A stretch of 64,000 nucleotides of DNA, taken from positions 434,001 through 498,000 of the forward strand of contig JAACJP010000013.1 of NCBI GenBank assembly GCA_013368375.1, read 5' to 3'. The translations under genes were made by a program, and so were the position numbers. Under the pieces are notes generated by a model. It saw only the letters and a program-made list of their open reading frames with translations, was not told where the DNA came from and did not search any database. Below are positions 35,884 to 45,275 of this stretch, piece after piece. This DNA is from Tricholomella constricta. Lineage: Eukaryota > Basidiomycota > Agaricomycetes > Agaricales > Lyophyllaceae. Positions within the stretch are counted from its first letter, which is position 1; each line of letters begins with the position of its first letter.

Positions 35884-36275
35884 AGTCCGCTCGCAAGCTC
35901 TCGTCTCCACGTTTGTGCATGATGTAAGCATGACATAAGCCTGCTTGCTTGCGAGTGTGACTGGTTCACGAGTCTAACGTGCGCTCACTGCAAGTTGATT
36001 CGAAAAATGAAGGTCATGCAAGACCAAGGTATGCGGGCACAAATGGTAGGAATTTTTACAGAGAATATAATTATTTCCTGAAAGGCAAACCTGTTAGCAT
36101 TCTGATGAAACATTCTGCGCAAGTATAATGTTCAATAAGAATTACCATGTTTTTCAACTCCTTATGATCCTTTACAATTATTCTAACCTCACGATAATGT
36201 GTTCAAATTACTCAATAACATGACCAAACATGTACAGTTGGAACAACGCTTTACCCAAACTTTCCAAATTTACTG
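35884..36275. other. Non-coding right arm of the inserted element
   Basis: AT-rich sequence with no open frame of interest. It ends in AAATTTACTG, the reverse complement of the short CAGT terminal repeat, directly followed by the AT duplication. Confidence 0.5.
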
Positions 36276-36683
36276 ATGCTCGGGGACCGGTCTACTCCCA
36301 TCAAGTCCAACTTGCGCTCGTTCCCCCCGAACTTGGGCTGATTCATTGAGAGCTCCGACGGAGTCCACCGTTGAGACAAATTCCCTGAAAGCGAACTTCT
36401 TTGCCTCGGCTGTGCTTCCCTCGATGGTACCAATAAAGTCGTGGCCTTCGAGGATACAATCTGCCTTTGAGACATTTCCTTCTCGGAACTTAGTGACGAA
36501 AGACTCGAGCTTGTCTGCGGCGGAGCTAACGAAATTGATTCTGTTCCCAAGACGTGTGTCTCCGGTTCCGACATTCTCAAAAGAAGAGAGGGTGGAAGGT
36601 CCGGATCCAGTTCCTTCTCCGGACGATGGTTGATTAACGGCATAATTGTTTGACATAAGTTGAGTTGCACGATGAGTTACAAC

Positions 36684-37007
36684 AGACTGAAAAATCTGCG
36701 GAGCCCTAGATTGAACTATCGAGCGGGACAGTTAAGAAAAGAATCCCGGAAGGGATGGGGTATTCGAGCTTACCTAGAAGAGGGGGAGTGTTGTAAAGAG
36801 AATCCCGGGGGATGTCTCATGGAAATTCACCCCTCTTCTATGAAGGTAGAACTCGAACAAACGGTCACGCGTAATGACGACGATGACGGCCAGAAACACG
36901 CTGGAACGGGACGCGGCGCGTTCGTGTGCGATCTGGCGCGGGTGGCACGTGCGATCGAGGCCCTTCGTGATTTTCGTTGGACTTGAGTAAACTCAGTTTA
37001 AACTCGA
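36684..37007 (-). repeat. A repeat, 5' copy
   Basis: 324 bp copy of 27111-27434 with one mismatch. It marks the 5' end of the retroelement and probably carries its promoter, since gag starts 27 bp downstream. Confidence 0.95.
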
Positions 37008-37342
37008 TCAAAATAAACAACGGCTTTCCGACATAGTTCCACTCTCAATCTTGTGATCTTAAAGAGTGCTTTCCACATGAATGCACTCGCTCAGGTGTTC
37101 CTTCCAACGGCCGCCTGAGCTTCGTATCTGCAAAACGTTCACAGAGAAGTTGTTGTACCCTCGCCCTGCACAAGGCGCACGCCGAGATGCCTCCGCCGTG
37201 CCAGTCTATCTATATTTCCAATACTAGTCACTCGAATCGATGAAGATGGACTTCTACCGCAAATTTTCCACCCAAGGGCCACTCCCGTTCATATAAATAA
37301 GGACTGTAGACCCGAACGGCTGCCAATCCTCTGTCAGTCCTG
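37008..37342 (+). promoter_or_regulatory. Promoter region of the alpha-galactosidase gene
   Basis: 335 bp between the 5' end of the retroelement and the GH27 start codon. A TATA-like ATATAAATAAGG lies at 37294-37305, about 40 bp upstream of the ATG. The retroelement end is close enough to influence this promoter. Confidence 0.55.
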
Positions 37343-39510
37343 ATGCTCGCGAATAGTCTTTTATTTCTCAGCTTGGTGTCACTAGTATACGGGCAGTCTG
37401 GACCTTACGGGCAATGTGGCGGGCAAGGATGGACCGGTTCGACCTCCTGCCAATCGGGGTATTTTAACCTACTTAACGGGGATTGTAAACACCATTCATT
37501 TTTTATGCAGCTGGGCATGCACCTATTCGAATCCCTACTACTCTCAATGTCTGCCAGGGACATCTACAGCTTCTCCGTCAACATCGACACAACCTCCACC
37601 ATCCTCTACGTCTCAGGTTGGTGTTTCTCCGACAGATCCACCTTCCACCTTGACTGGGAAACTCCCAGCACTGGGGTGAGTGCTTAATGAAAACCTCCTG
37701 CCATTACCTGACTTGGGGGCTCAAGTTGGAACTCCTGGAACGCTTACCGGGGGGGTATGCAACTGTCAACCGTGCTCTTGTAGAAGCTCGCTGACCGTGA
37801 CATTACTTTAGACATTAATGAAGCAAAAATATTAGCTGCTGCCAACCAGATTGTTTCCCTCGGTCTCAAGGATGTCGGTTATGAGTATGTCAATATTGAT
37901 GTAGGTCATGCCTTTGACCGTCGGTGTATTTGCGACTGGTCGTTAATGAACTGCAGGACTGCTGGGCGAATAAAGCTCGCGATACCAACACCAAGAGGAT
38001 GGTACCTGATCCGAACAAGTTCCCAAGTGGCATCAATGGACTTGCTACGAAGATCCATGCCCTTGGTCTCAAGATTGGAATATACAGGTTCGCAGAGTAT
38101 ATTTCGCGAGCGTGCGGATGTCCGCCTAACATTTGCTGTCAAGTGATGCAGGGACTGCGACTTGCGCTGGTTTCCCCGGCTCCCTTGGCTTTGAAAGCAT
38201 CGATGCCGCCACCTTCAACGAATGGGGCATCGATTATTTGAAATATGGTTCGATGGATTCTGTTTATCTAGCGACTCTTTGACAGAGCTCTATTCACAGA
38301 CAACTGCAACGTTCCTGGGAACTGGAGTGACAGCAGTGCAAGTATTCGTCAATCATTCATTACTACCTAGGACTCACTCAAAATTCAGTCTCCTCCTGGA
38401 GGAGACTGGTAGTAGGTGCAATTCGCCTTCGATTTCTCGGGTATCTTATGACCAGTGTCCAGTAATTCAAATTCCGCCATTCGATACAGACAGATGGGGT
38501 CGGTTTTTTTGTCCGTCATTTTTTAATTCTGAATTGAGCAAGATACTATCGCAGGGCAGCACTGGCAGCTCAGTCACGTCCAATACAATACGAACTTTGC
38601 ATCTGGGGGCAGGCCAATGTCTGGGATTGGGGTGCACGAGTGGTCTGTTCGATCTAGAGCCCTGCTCGTGACGTCGCCGACTGTAAATTTAAATAGGGCC
38701 ATTCGTGGAGGATGTCCGGGGACTCGAGGTGCCTTTCTCGTTTATTTCATATTTTCTTTCTCTCACTCAAAATCCAGTGCCACCTGGTCCTACATCACGT
38801 CCATCATAAACACAAATGTCGCTCATATCGCTTCCACCAAATTCTGGGCACACAACGACATGGATATGATGGAGATCGGTAAGTAGCTTAGGGCACTTGT
38901 TCTTCGACCTGTTGTCACGATTGAATTTCATGAACCAGGAAATGGAGCCCTGACATTGCAGGAGCAACGTACCCATTTTGCTGCATGGGCATTCCTCAAA
39001 AGTCCTATTTTGCTGTCAGTGCCATTTTTTCTGTTCATGGGTGATCAAATAATAAACTTGCATTAGAGGGACAGATGTAAGCATTCTTCGCATGGCAATC
39101 CCTGTCTCATATTCACACCTCGCCGTATCAAGTTGAGCCAACTGAGCAGTGCACAAGTGGCTATCATTAAGAACGCAGAACTTCTGGCTTTCCACCAGGA
39201 TCCGAATATCGGTACACCGGCACTGCCTTTCAAAGCAACTTCTTCAGCACCCACGACCTCGCCTCCTGAATACTACTCCGGCGCGTCTTCCAAAGGGACT
39301 CACGTGTTGATAATCAACACCTCGTCCAGCACGGCCACCAAAACATTCAGACTGTCCAACGTTCCTGGACTTGGGACTACTGGGACGTGGAAAGTTCACG
39401 ACATGTGGACGGGCGCTGATTTGTCGGGAACATACGCAGCGAGTGCTAGCTTTTCTATTAACGTCGCTGCCCATGATTCAGCGGCATACTTGCTGACGAG
39501 AGTAAGTTAA
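37343..39510 (+). CDS. CBM1-GH27 alpha-galactosidase, secreted
   Basis: Signal peptide [17 protein letters not shown], then an N-terminal fungal cellulose-binding module ([19 protein letters not shown], with the second half [14 protein letters not shown] in the next exon). A Ser/Thr/Pro linker precedes the GH27 domain, which starts [20 protein letters not shown]. Catalytic regions are YLKYDNC (nucleophile Asp) and HSWRMSGDS (acid/base Asp). Other blocks are [33 protein letters not shown] and a C-terminal beta domain ending AAYLLTR. At least nine introns, all resolvable in frame. It removes terminal alpha-1,6-galactose from galactomannan or raffinose sugars during plant-wall breakdown. The stop at 39508 could be bypassed by a GTAAGT donor just before it, adding a short last exon. 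Confidence 0.87.
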
Positions 39511-39685
39511 ATGCCCAGGATTTCTCATGAGTGCTTGCGGAATATGCAAATTTTCGTATATGGAGCGTTGTGTATTTGTATAAACAGTTCTCAACAACAC
39601 GTCGCGTCGTGACCTCGTGCTGCATTACCATGATTGAAACTCTGAAACGTTTCTTTTCGCGTCCACAACCACGATGTCGACAACG

Positions 39686-41491
39686 ATGCAGCTTACATTG
39701 GATGCTTTCGCTCTGAAGCGTAACTCTCCACTCAATTCATCAGTGTGATGATGTTCGCTCATGTCAGCAGCTTTTACCAAGGCGCTTACATGTTTATCGA
39801 AATATGGAGACGAATTGTCCATATATGCTATCTCGGATTCACTTTCACTCTCTGCAACGAACTCATCAAAGTCAGCCTACTGCCGCTTCAAGTACGAGAG
39901 GCTGTTTTTCTCCAAGTACACCGTCAATGCATTGAAGCCTGGCGAGGCATGGCCAAATGACCTCGAACAAACGATGAATGTGACTGGGCAGCTCTTGACG
40001 AAGGTGCGTAGCTGGCCAACCACTGCACTTGATGCTCGCCATCCTGAATCCGTCCTAGTCATTGCTTTCCATTCTGAAGCACCGCACGGTCGAGAGAACA
40101 GTAGAACGATGTGAAATGTCAATTGTCGAAGGTCATGAAGCGTTTGAGGATGAAACAGCGCAAGATAACCAGGACGATCTCGAAACTAGACTCATTATAC
40201 GACTGCACTGTAAACATGGTACGTTCAAAGAACTTTCGAGCCAAAAGTCGGAAGCAGAGCCTGCCTCTTCCAGGTGTGGTCAAAACACATCGCTTGATTC
40301 TTCTAAACCCGACTTCGTTGATGGCACCCGGCATACCCGACGCGCTGAACGAGTCCAATTTAACCATTGGCCCGAAAGCGTTGAAGGATATGATTGAACA
40401 CTTCCCTCTCGCGCGGGGTGCCAAGTCGGACCCTCAACTTATCTGGAGCTTTGGGGAATCTGACGTTGAGCTCAGGAGTTTAGAGTCATCGATCGACACT
40501 AAAGGTTTAGATCTCTCTTTCCATCTTAAGACCCCTTGTCTGACTATGCGGCGAAGGAAAAGCCCAGCTCGCCACGGAATTGACAATCAGCGCTGAAGAG
40601 TTCGATGTATACAATATCTATGCACCCCCAACGACCATTGCATTCCATTTACGGGAATTCAATGTACGCCGTTTCCCTGAATTACTGGCTCTGCATTCAA
40701 TAAAAGAGTCCTCCAGGCCACTATTGCATATGCTGATTCCATGTCGCTAGCTATCGATCTTCGCTTCACCGATCCGGCTGCTCCTCTCTTCATAGACGTC
40801 GAGGGTGACAACTCGGAAACTCTATTCGTCATCTCGACTAGCCAGGTTCATGGAGCCATCAATGGGGCGCCAAGCCAGAACTACATCGCTCCTGGTGTCA
40901 AGAAGCGCGAGCGTGAGGAAACGCCCCTAGAAATGAAGAATAAGAAGCCGATGAAGGCAGTCCAGAAGGTGGAGCAGCAGACGCCCTCTGTACGCCATTC
41001 TGTACCTCGTACTACAGGTTTTGTTCCACCACCGCGTCATACCAGCTCAGCTGGAAACTCCCAGACGGAAGCATTCCATGACGAAATGCCTCCACCGTCA
41101 TTCATCCCAACGCGCGTCTCGCCACTTCAAGAACCACTTTTTCTGCCGTCCTCGCAACTCTCGGAGGCAGATGAGGCCGTCCTTCTGTCAACAGGGCTGG
41201 GGATCGAAAATATGAATGCGGACGAGCTTGCGGATTTGTTGGAAGGTGAAGGAGAAGAAGTTGCATTCGACTTTGCGTCACAGGATCCAAAATGCCAGAA
41301 ATTCTTGGAGCGGCCTCGGAGGGACGACGAGACTCAAGGTCCGGATAGCTTCCAGCTAGAAGATGATGGGTCGGAAATACCACCAACACAGAATTTGGGG
41401 GACAGCAGGGTAAGTTTACTAAATAGTTATTCTGTTGACGAGAGGTGACACTTTTCAATTGCAGATGTTCCAAGCATTGTTCGAGGATTGA
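39686..41491 (+). CDS. rad9: RAD9, 9-1-1 checkpoint clamp subunit
   Basis: Begins MQLTLDAFALKPFTKALTCL after splicing a first intron that ends GTCAGCAG; an in-frame ATG 12 bp upstream (39674) is an alternative. The PCNA-like halves contain LSKYGDELSIYAISDSLSL, FKYERLFFSKYTV, LRLHCKHG..VVKTHRL, and TIAFHLREFN followed by the second half ending LRFTDPAAPLFIDVEG. The C-terminal tail of about 200 residues is disordered, with Ser/Pro sites expected to be phosphorylated to recruit checkpoint proteins; it contains a KKREREETP basic patch and ends MFQALFED. The Rad9-Hus1-Rad1 ring is loaded at damaged DNA and activates ATR signalling. The last exon is 27 bp. Confidence 0.88.
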
Positions 41492-41600
41492 CTCGCCACA
41501 CCATGTTCTCTAACCAATGTTAAAATACTGTATGCATAGCTCCATAATGATCAGTCCTCGGGCAGCCAAAGCGGACTCACTCTCCATGCGAGTCAGTCAG

Positions 41601-43043
41601 TCAAACGAACAGGATATCATCTGGGTCAACGTCGAATGAGGAATCAGCCATGGGCCACCCGTCCAACTCCAGGAGCTTCTCCAAGATAACATTTTCTTTC
41701 AGCCACGCGTACCGCGACAAAACTGACAGAGGCTGCGCCGTCCCGAGTCTTAGCTTCGTGAGGGGACACCCCGCGGCCTTGCGTTGGCCCACAAGTTCCA
41801 TGATCAAGTGCTCCATGTCATACAGGTTCACTAGCAGCGTGAGCGTCTGCAGCCTTGGCCAGGGAATGCCGGGCCCGTATTCGAGCTCAGGCTCGAGCTG
41901 CGGCTCGGACAGCAGCTGTAACAAGGTGGGTGTCGTCACCTGGTACGCGGCGGTGAACGTCGAGATGGCGGGGAAAGCGCGGAACATGGCCATATACGCA
42001 TCGCGCGATATCTCCGAGTCGAAGAACGTGAGGCTGCGGAGGAGGGGGAAGCGGGCGGCCACGGTGGAGGTTGCCCAGAAGCGCTGCAAATCGCTCTCCT
42101 TCAGGTCCTTGAGGACGAGCGATTCGAGCGCGGGCGCGGAGATGTGGAGGAGGAGCCCGCTGTAGATGGCGCCACCGACGCCGCAAATGCGGAGGCAGCG
42201 CAAGTGCGGAAGGCTGATAGGGGCAGTGTTGAGTCCAGCCCAGTGGGTGGTGTTTTGGGGCGCGATGATGTCGCCGTAGATGGAGAGGTTTTGCAGGAGG
42301 GATGGTGCAGTGACCATGTCGCGGAATGTGGTGTAGAGCATGGGCAGAGGGGCCGTCTGGTCGAGGTGGAGGGTGGTTACGTTGTCAAGGGGTGGGTGAA
42401 AAAGATGAAGGGCGAGGCCGCGCAGGCGTACGAACGAGAGGTTGGGCGCACCTCCTTGGAACATCTTGCCATCCATCGCGGTGTTACCCTCCACTTCATC
42501 AACGGAGATAGAGAGGTGCTGAAGCATGGGGGTGGTTGCGTTACAGAAGCGCCGTAAGATGGGGCGTGCTGTCGACTCCTGGATGGAGTCGATGGTCAGT
42601 CGTTGGTAGCGGTGCGAATGAGGAACGGCCATGTTGATTTTCGCCATGGTCAGAGGGTTTGGTATGCGCGCACCACTCAAGTCCATCCGTACACCAAGCC
42701 CACACCCGTTTGATCGATCCAAGTAGGTCTCGATCTCCTCACCTCGCAAAGCAGGTCCTATCGTGATGTAGGACCACAGCAGGTGGGTCCCGATGGCGAC
42801 ATTGCGAAAGTGAGAGCTGACATGGCTCACCAACACCTCGAACGGCTGGAAGATGGGCAAAGAAGATGCGCCATCAGCATCTATAAGCTCTGCCAATTCC
42901 ATCGCCTGGCCGAGTTCGAAGATGTACGATAAGAGTTCCGGGGGCAGTGCACACACGGGAGTGAAGCTGTTCAAGTTTCTCAGCTGTGTGAACTGAGTCT
43001 GCAGCGCTGAAGCTGTTTCCATCACATCAAATATGGCTTCCAT
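41601..43043 (-). CDS. F-box-like/LRR-type protein
   Basis: A single exon of 480 codons from MEAIFDVMETASAL. A leading helix is followed by an F-box-like motif, LPPELLSYIFELGQAM, and then VSSHFRNVAIGTHLLWSYI, the usual start of basidiomycete F-box-like proteins. The rest shows irregular leucine-rich repeats (LPHLRCLRICGVGG, APALESLVLKDL, FPLLRSLTFFDSE). Such proteins are presumed substrate receptors of SCF ubiquitin ligases; they are highly expanded in Agaricomycetes and mostly uncharacterised. It lies tail-to-tail with RAD9, 109 bp between stops. Confidence 0.82.
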   Translation of the reverse strand: MEAIFDVMETASALQTQFTQLRNLNSFTPVCALPPELLSYIFELGQAMELAELIDADGASSLPIFQPFEVLVSHVSSHFRNVAIGTHLLWSYITIGPALRGEEIETYLDRSNGCGLGVRMDLSGARIPNPLTMAKINMAVPHSHRYQRLTIDSIQESTARPILRRFCNATTPMLQHLSISVDEVEGNTAMDGKMFQGGAPNLSFVRLRGLALHLFHPPLDNVTTLHLDQTAPLPMLYTTFRDMVTAPSLLQNLSIYGDIIAPQNTTHWAGLNTAPISLPHLRCLRICGVGGAIYSGLLLHISAPALESLVLKDLKESDLQRFWATSTVAARFPLLRSLTFFDSEISRDAYMAMFRAFPAISTFTAAYQVTTPTLLQLLSEPQLEPELEYGPGIPWPRLQTLTLLVNLYDMEHLIMELVGQRKAAGCPLTKLRLGTAQPLSVLSRYAWLKENVILEKLLELDGWPMADSSFDVDPDDILFV

Positions 43044-43438
43044 TTCCTGAGGCGTCGTGTAACTGGTAGTGCTGTTGCTTTCTAGGGACAGCGTCGCGAG
43101 ATGATGTGCAGTGAGCGGAGTCGGCGTTTCTCTTCAGGCTTGCGTCTAAATGCTCTATAAAGCGTGATTCGGGTGGCTGTATTGGGAGATCTGCGTTGAA
43201 CAGTTGGGGGCGTCGGTGTGCGAATGTGGCGCATTTTTGGATGAATTGTTCTTGCACTCTCACCGCGGGGCACGAGCTAGGTGACAGTATGCATCTTTAA
43301 TTACATGTGGCCGAATGCGTATATAAGTACAAGTCCGTTTGTTTCGTGATGGCCGTTGTTTACTTGGTGTGTAAGCCCTGGGCCATTTGAATCTGGGAAG
43401 ACACGCAGTCAGGCTCTTGTATTAAAATAGCACGAATA
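43044..43438. other. Intergenic region
   Basis: Upstream of the F-box-like gene and downstream of the BLI-3-like gene (both minus). No gene is supported; the minus-strand open frames at 43027-43273 lack family features. It presumably contains the F-box gene promoter. Confidence 0.45.
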
Positions 43439-44235
43439 TCACACCTCGGCCTTGGTGATAGTTCTAATTTCGCCGGGTGCTGACGCCTTGCCTGTCATGG
43501 CGCCAAGGCCAGCCTCAATGGCCCTCCCAATAGCACCTTTGGTGGGCATCCAATATCTTATTTCATCCGGAATGACTTCAATCACAGAGATTCTGGGGTC
43601 TGTTTCGTCGCCCTTGTGAGTTCCGTCCTTGAGGTCTCCGAAATAGGCTGAGACGCTGATCGATGACAGCACCTTAAAAGAAGGACGGCGGCAATGTGCG
43701 TGACAAGACGAGACGTACTAGGAAGACCAATGCTTCTTGATGAGTTCCTTGTCCCTAGATACTTTGGCCTTTCCGGAGAAGCTGGAGGATAGGTGAGAAC
43801 ATGCGAGTGGAGCGATGATGCGGATGTGGGCTTACGACGCCCAGGCCGTGGATTCGGTATTGAGGAAACTGACGTTGACATGTGCGTCATTCTCGATTTC
43901 CTCGAATTTGTGGGATACGTTGTTGGCGAGAAACACGAGGGTGACTTGGGTGTCGGTGAAGGCTTGAGATGTGGGGGGTTAGAGTTGTGAGAGGAGGAAA
44001 GAGGAGAGGAATTACGTTTACACGGGGTCATGGCACGGGCATGGAGGCTCCCTTGGGCTGAGCGTGTGGTCAACATTCCGACTTTGGCAGCGTTGACGAC
44101 TTGATGGAGACCTGGAAGGGGTGAGTTTATGGAGCTAGGCGATGATAAATAGACGGCACCAGATATCTTTTCGAGGGGGGTGAGCTGGCTGTTCTCTGCG
44201 TTGGCGGTGTACGGGTCAAGAGCGGGGGTCGACAT
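43439..44235 (-). CDS. BLI-3-like FMN-binding split-barrel protein
   Basis: Start MSTPALDPYTANAENSQLTP; the frame extends upstream but loses family character. Three introns join KVGMLTTRSAQGSLHARAMTP, TLVFLANNVSHKFEEIENDAHVNVSFL, SGKAKVSRDKELIKKHW and AYFGDLKDGTHKGDETDPRISVIEV. This is the pyridoxamine-phosphate-oxidase-like FMN-binding fold of Neurospora blue-light-inducible protein 3 and bacterial general stress protein 26. It probably binds FMN as an oxidoreductase; the substrate is unknown. The C-terminus ends KASAPGEIRTITKAEV. Light regulation of the homologue is known from Neurospora only. Confidence 0.8.
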
Positions 44236-44362
44236 GGTGGTTTTGGTTTGAAGAGCGAATACCACGGCGACGATGTACAATGTCTTATAAGCACAACGTG
44301 ACGTCATGACTAGTATTAGGTGTAGTAGAACAAATGAGGAGATATATACGAGGTATGCACAT

Positions 44363-45080
44363 CTACTGCAATCCGGGAATCGACGACGCTGGTGACGGCT
44401 GTGGTGTCATCCCCGCCGGTACTGTATCAACTGTCAGCCCATAAAACACTGCAACCTGCAGAAACAAACTCACGTGGTGCCATCTGCGGCCGCTGCCCTT
44501 CGCTGAACACCCGAGAAAGGAGCACTCCGACGCCCTCAAACACACCCAGGAGAATACCGCAAGCAATTGCTGACCCGAGCGCAGACTTGGGCCCACCTAC
44601 GCACAGCAATCTCAGTCCCAGTGTCACTATCTTTGTCCCCATTTTACTTACTTCGTAGAGCAAGGCAACCACCTGTCATGAACCCCGAGAGGATGGCGTT
44701 CCATGCATCTTCTTTTTGTCGCCAGCCCTTCACGGCACAGTCGAATGTCGAGAACATGCCACCCCAGACACCAAAGTTGCCGCCTGTTACAGGCGCTCGG
44801 GCCTTCATGGACGATATGGCGCCCACAAAGCGCTCCCCCTGCAGCGAATATATTATCAGGCTCTTTAACCAGCCAATCACACCAGCTCACGACGTACCCT
44901 TGGTGAATTTCTAGCACCTTTTATTCCATACCAAATACCACCGCCGACAGCACCCATAGAAAACGCTCCGCCGAAATCATTGAGAATAACCCAAGGGCTG
45001 GACAGACAGGTTTAAAAATCCGTCCACGGCTAGGTAGATGACACTCACCATGGGTCTCGTGTGTGGTCTGCGTGGGCCAT
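44363..45080 (-). CDS. TIM17: TIM17, mitochondrial inner-membrane translocase
   Basis: Five short exons. N-terminus [20 protein letters not shown], then [81 protein letters not shown] and [20 protein letters not shown], the four glycine-zipper membrane spans of the Tim17 family. The short tail ends [10 protein letters not shown]. It is a core subunit of the TIM23 complex that imports presequence proteins into the matrix. The cysteines in the first exon and in TFDCAVKG are those that form the conserved disulfide. It shares a 195 bp divergent promoter with the CDCA7-like gene. Confidence 0.93.
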
Positions 45081-45275
45081 GAGAAAACTTCCAAGAAATG
45101 AAGGAGAGGATGGGCGGAGGGGGTGGGGACAGTTGGCAAATCAATGGGCGCAAGGTAAGAATAGGCTCAGGCTGTGAAACTTTTTTTCCCTCCGACACGT
45201 GCCGAGCGATCAATCATGTGATCCGAGGCGCGTTGATTTGACGTTGCGATGTGAACCTCTCTTGTTTACCACCAT

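Larger units (their letters stand above)
31537..36275. mobile_element. DUF6589/RecQ DNA element inserted in gag
   Basis: Both ends start CAGT and continue in imperfect inverted match (CAGTGAATTTG at left; CAGTAAATTTG as the reverse complement at right). The dinucleotide AT flanks both sides (31535-31536 and 36276-36277), fitting a 2 bp target duplication, and removing the insert restores the gag frame. Inside are long inverted repeats (32379-32683 and 35559-35883), a decayed minus-strand RecQ-like helicase and a plus-strand DUF6589 gene. It may be one transposon with long subterminal repeats, or a DUF6589 element nested in a second short-TIR element. No intact transposase is visible. Confidence 0.7.
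30530..36656 (-). pseudogene. gag of the retroelement, split by an insertion
   Basis: The N-terminal part is 36656-36276, starting MSNNYAVNQPSS, 127 codons. It then runs into inserted DNA and a stop within two codons. The rest resumes at 31534 and ends at 30530. The two parts are in the same frame if the insertion and one AT copy are removed, giving about 461 residues. The C-terminal part has a CCCH-like finger (ICHRFNDRG..FLH) and a CCHC zinc knuckle (CRTCGNSGHGQRDC) expected of a nucleic-acid-binding Gag. Gly/Ser-rich spacers precede the fingers. An internal ATG at 31429 leaves a 299-codon frame. The leader between the A repeat and the first ATG is only 27 bp. Confidence 0.82.
26453..37007 (-). 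mobile_element. Ngaro-type tyrosine-recombinase retroelement (nested)
   Basis: On the minus strand the order is A repeat (37007-36684), gag, RT/RNase H, tyrosine recombinase, B repeat (27564-27435), A repeat (27434-27111), then B repeat (26590-26453). This A-ORFs-B-A-B layout of split direct repeats is the hallmark of Ngaro/PAT-like DIRS-order elements. These integrate with a tyrosine recombinase and have neither LTRs nor a DDE integrase. Two later insertions lie inside it: a 467 bp MITE at 26591-27057 and a 4,739 bp element at 31537-36275. Subtracting both and their target duplications leaves about 5.3 kb, a normal Ngaro size. No methyltransferase domain is seen, which argues against DIRS proper. 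The A copies differ at one base in 324, so the insertion is young. Confidence 0.9.

Noticed and set aside
36660..36986. Open frame of 108 codons inside the 5' A repeat
   Set aside because: The same peptide occurs in the other A copy, has no domain and opposes the element's transcription; probably chance.
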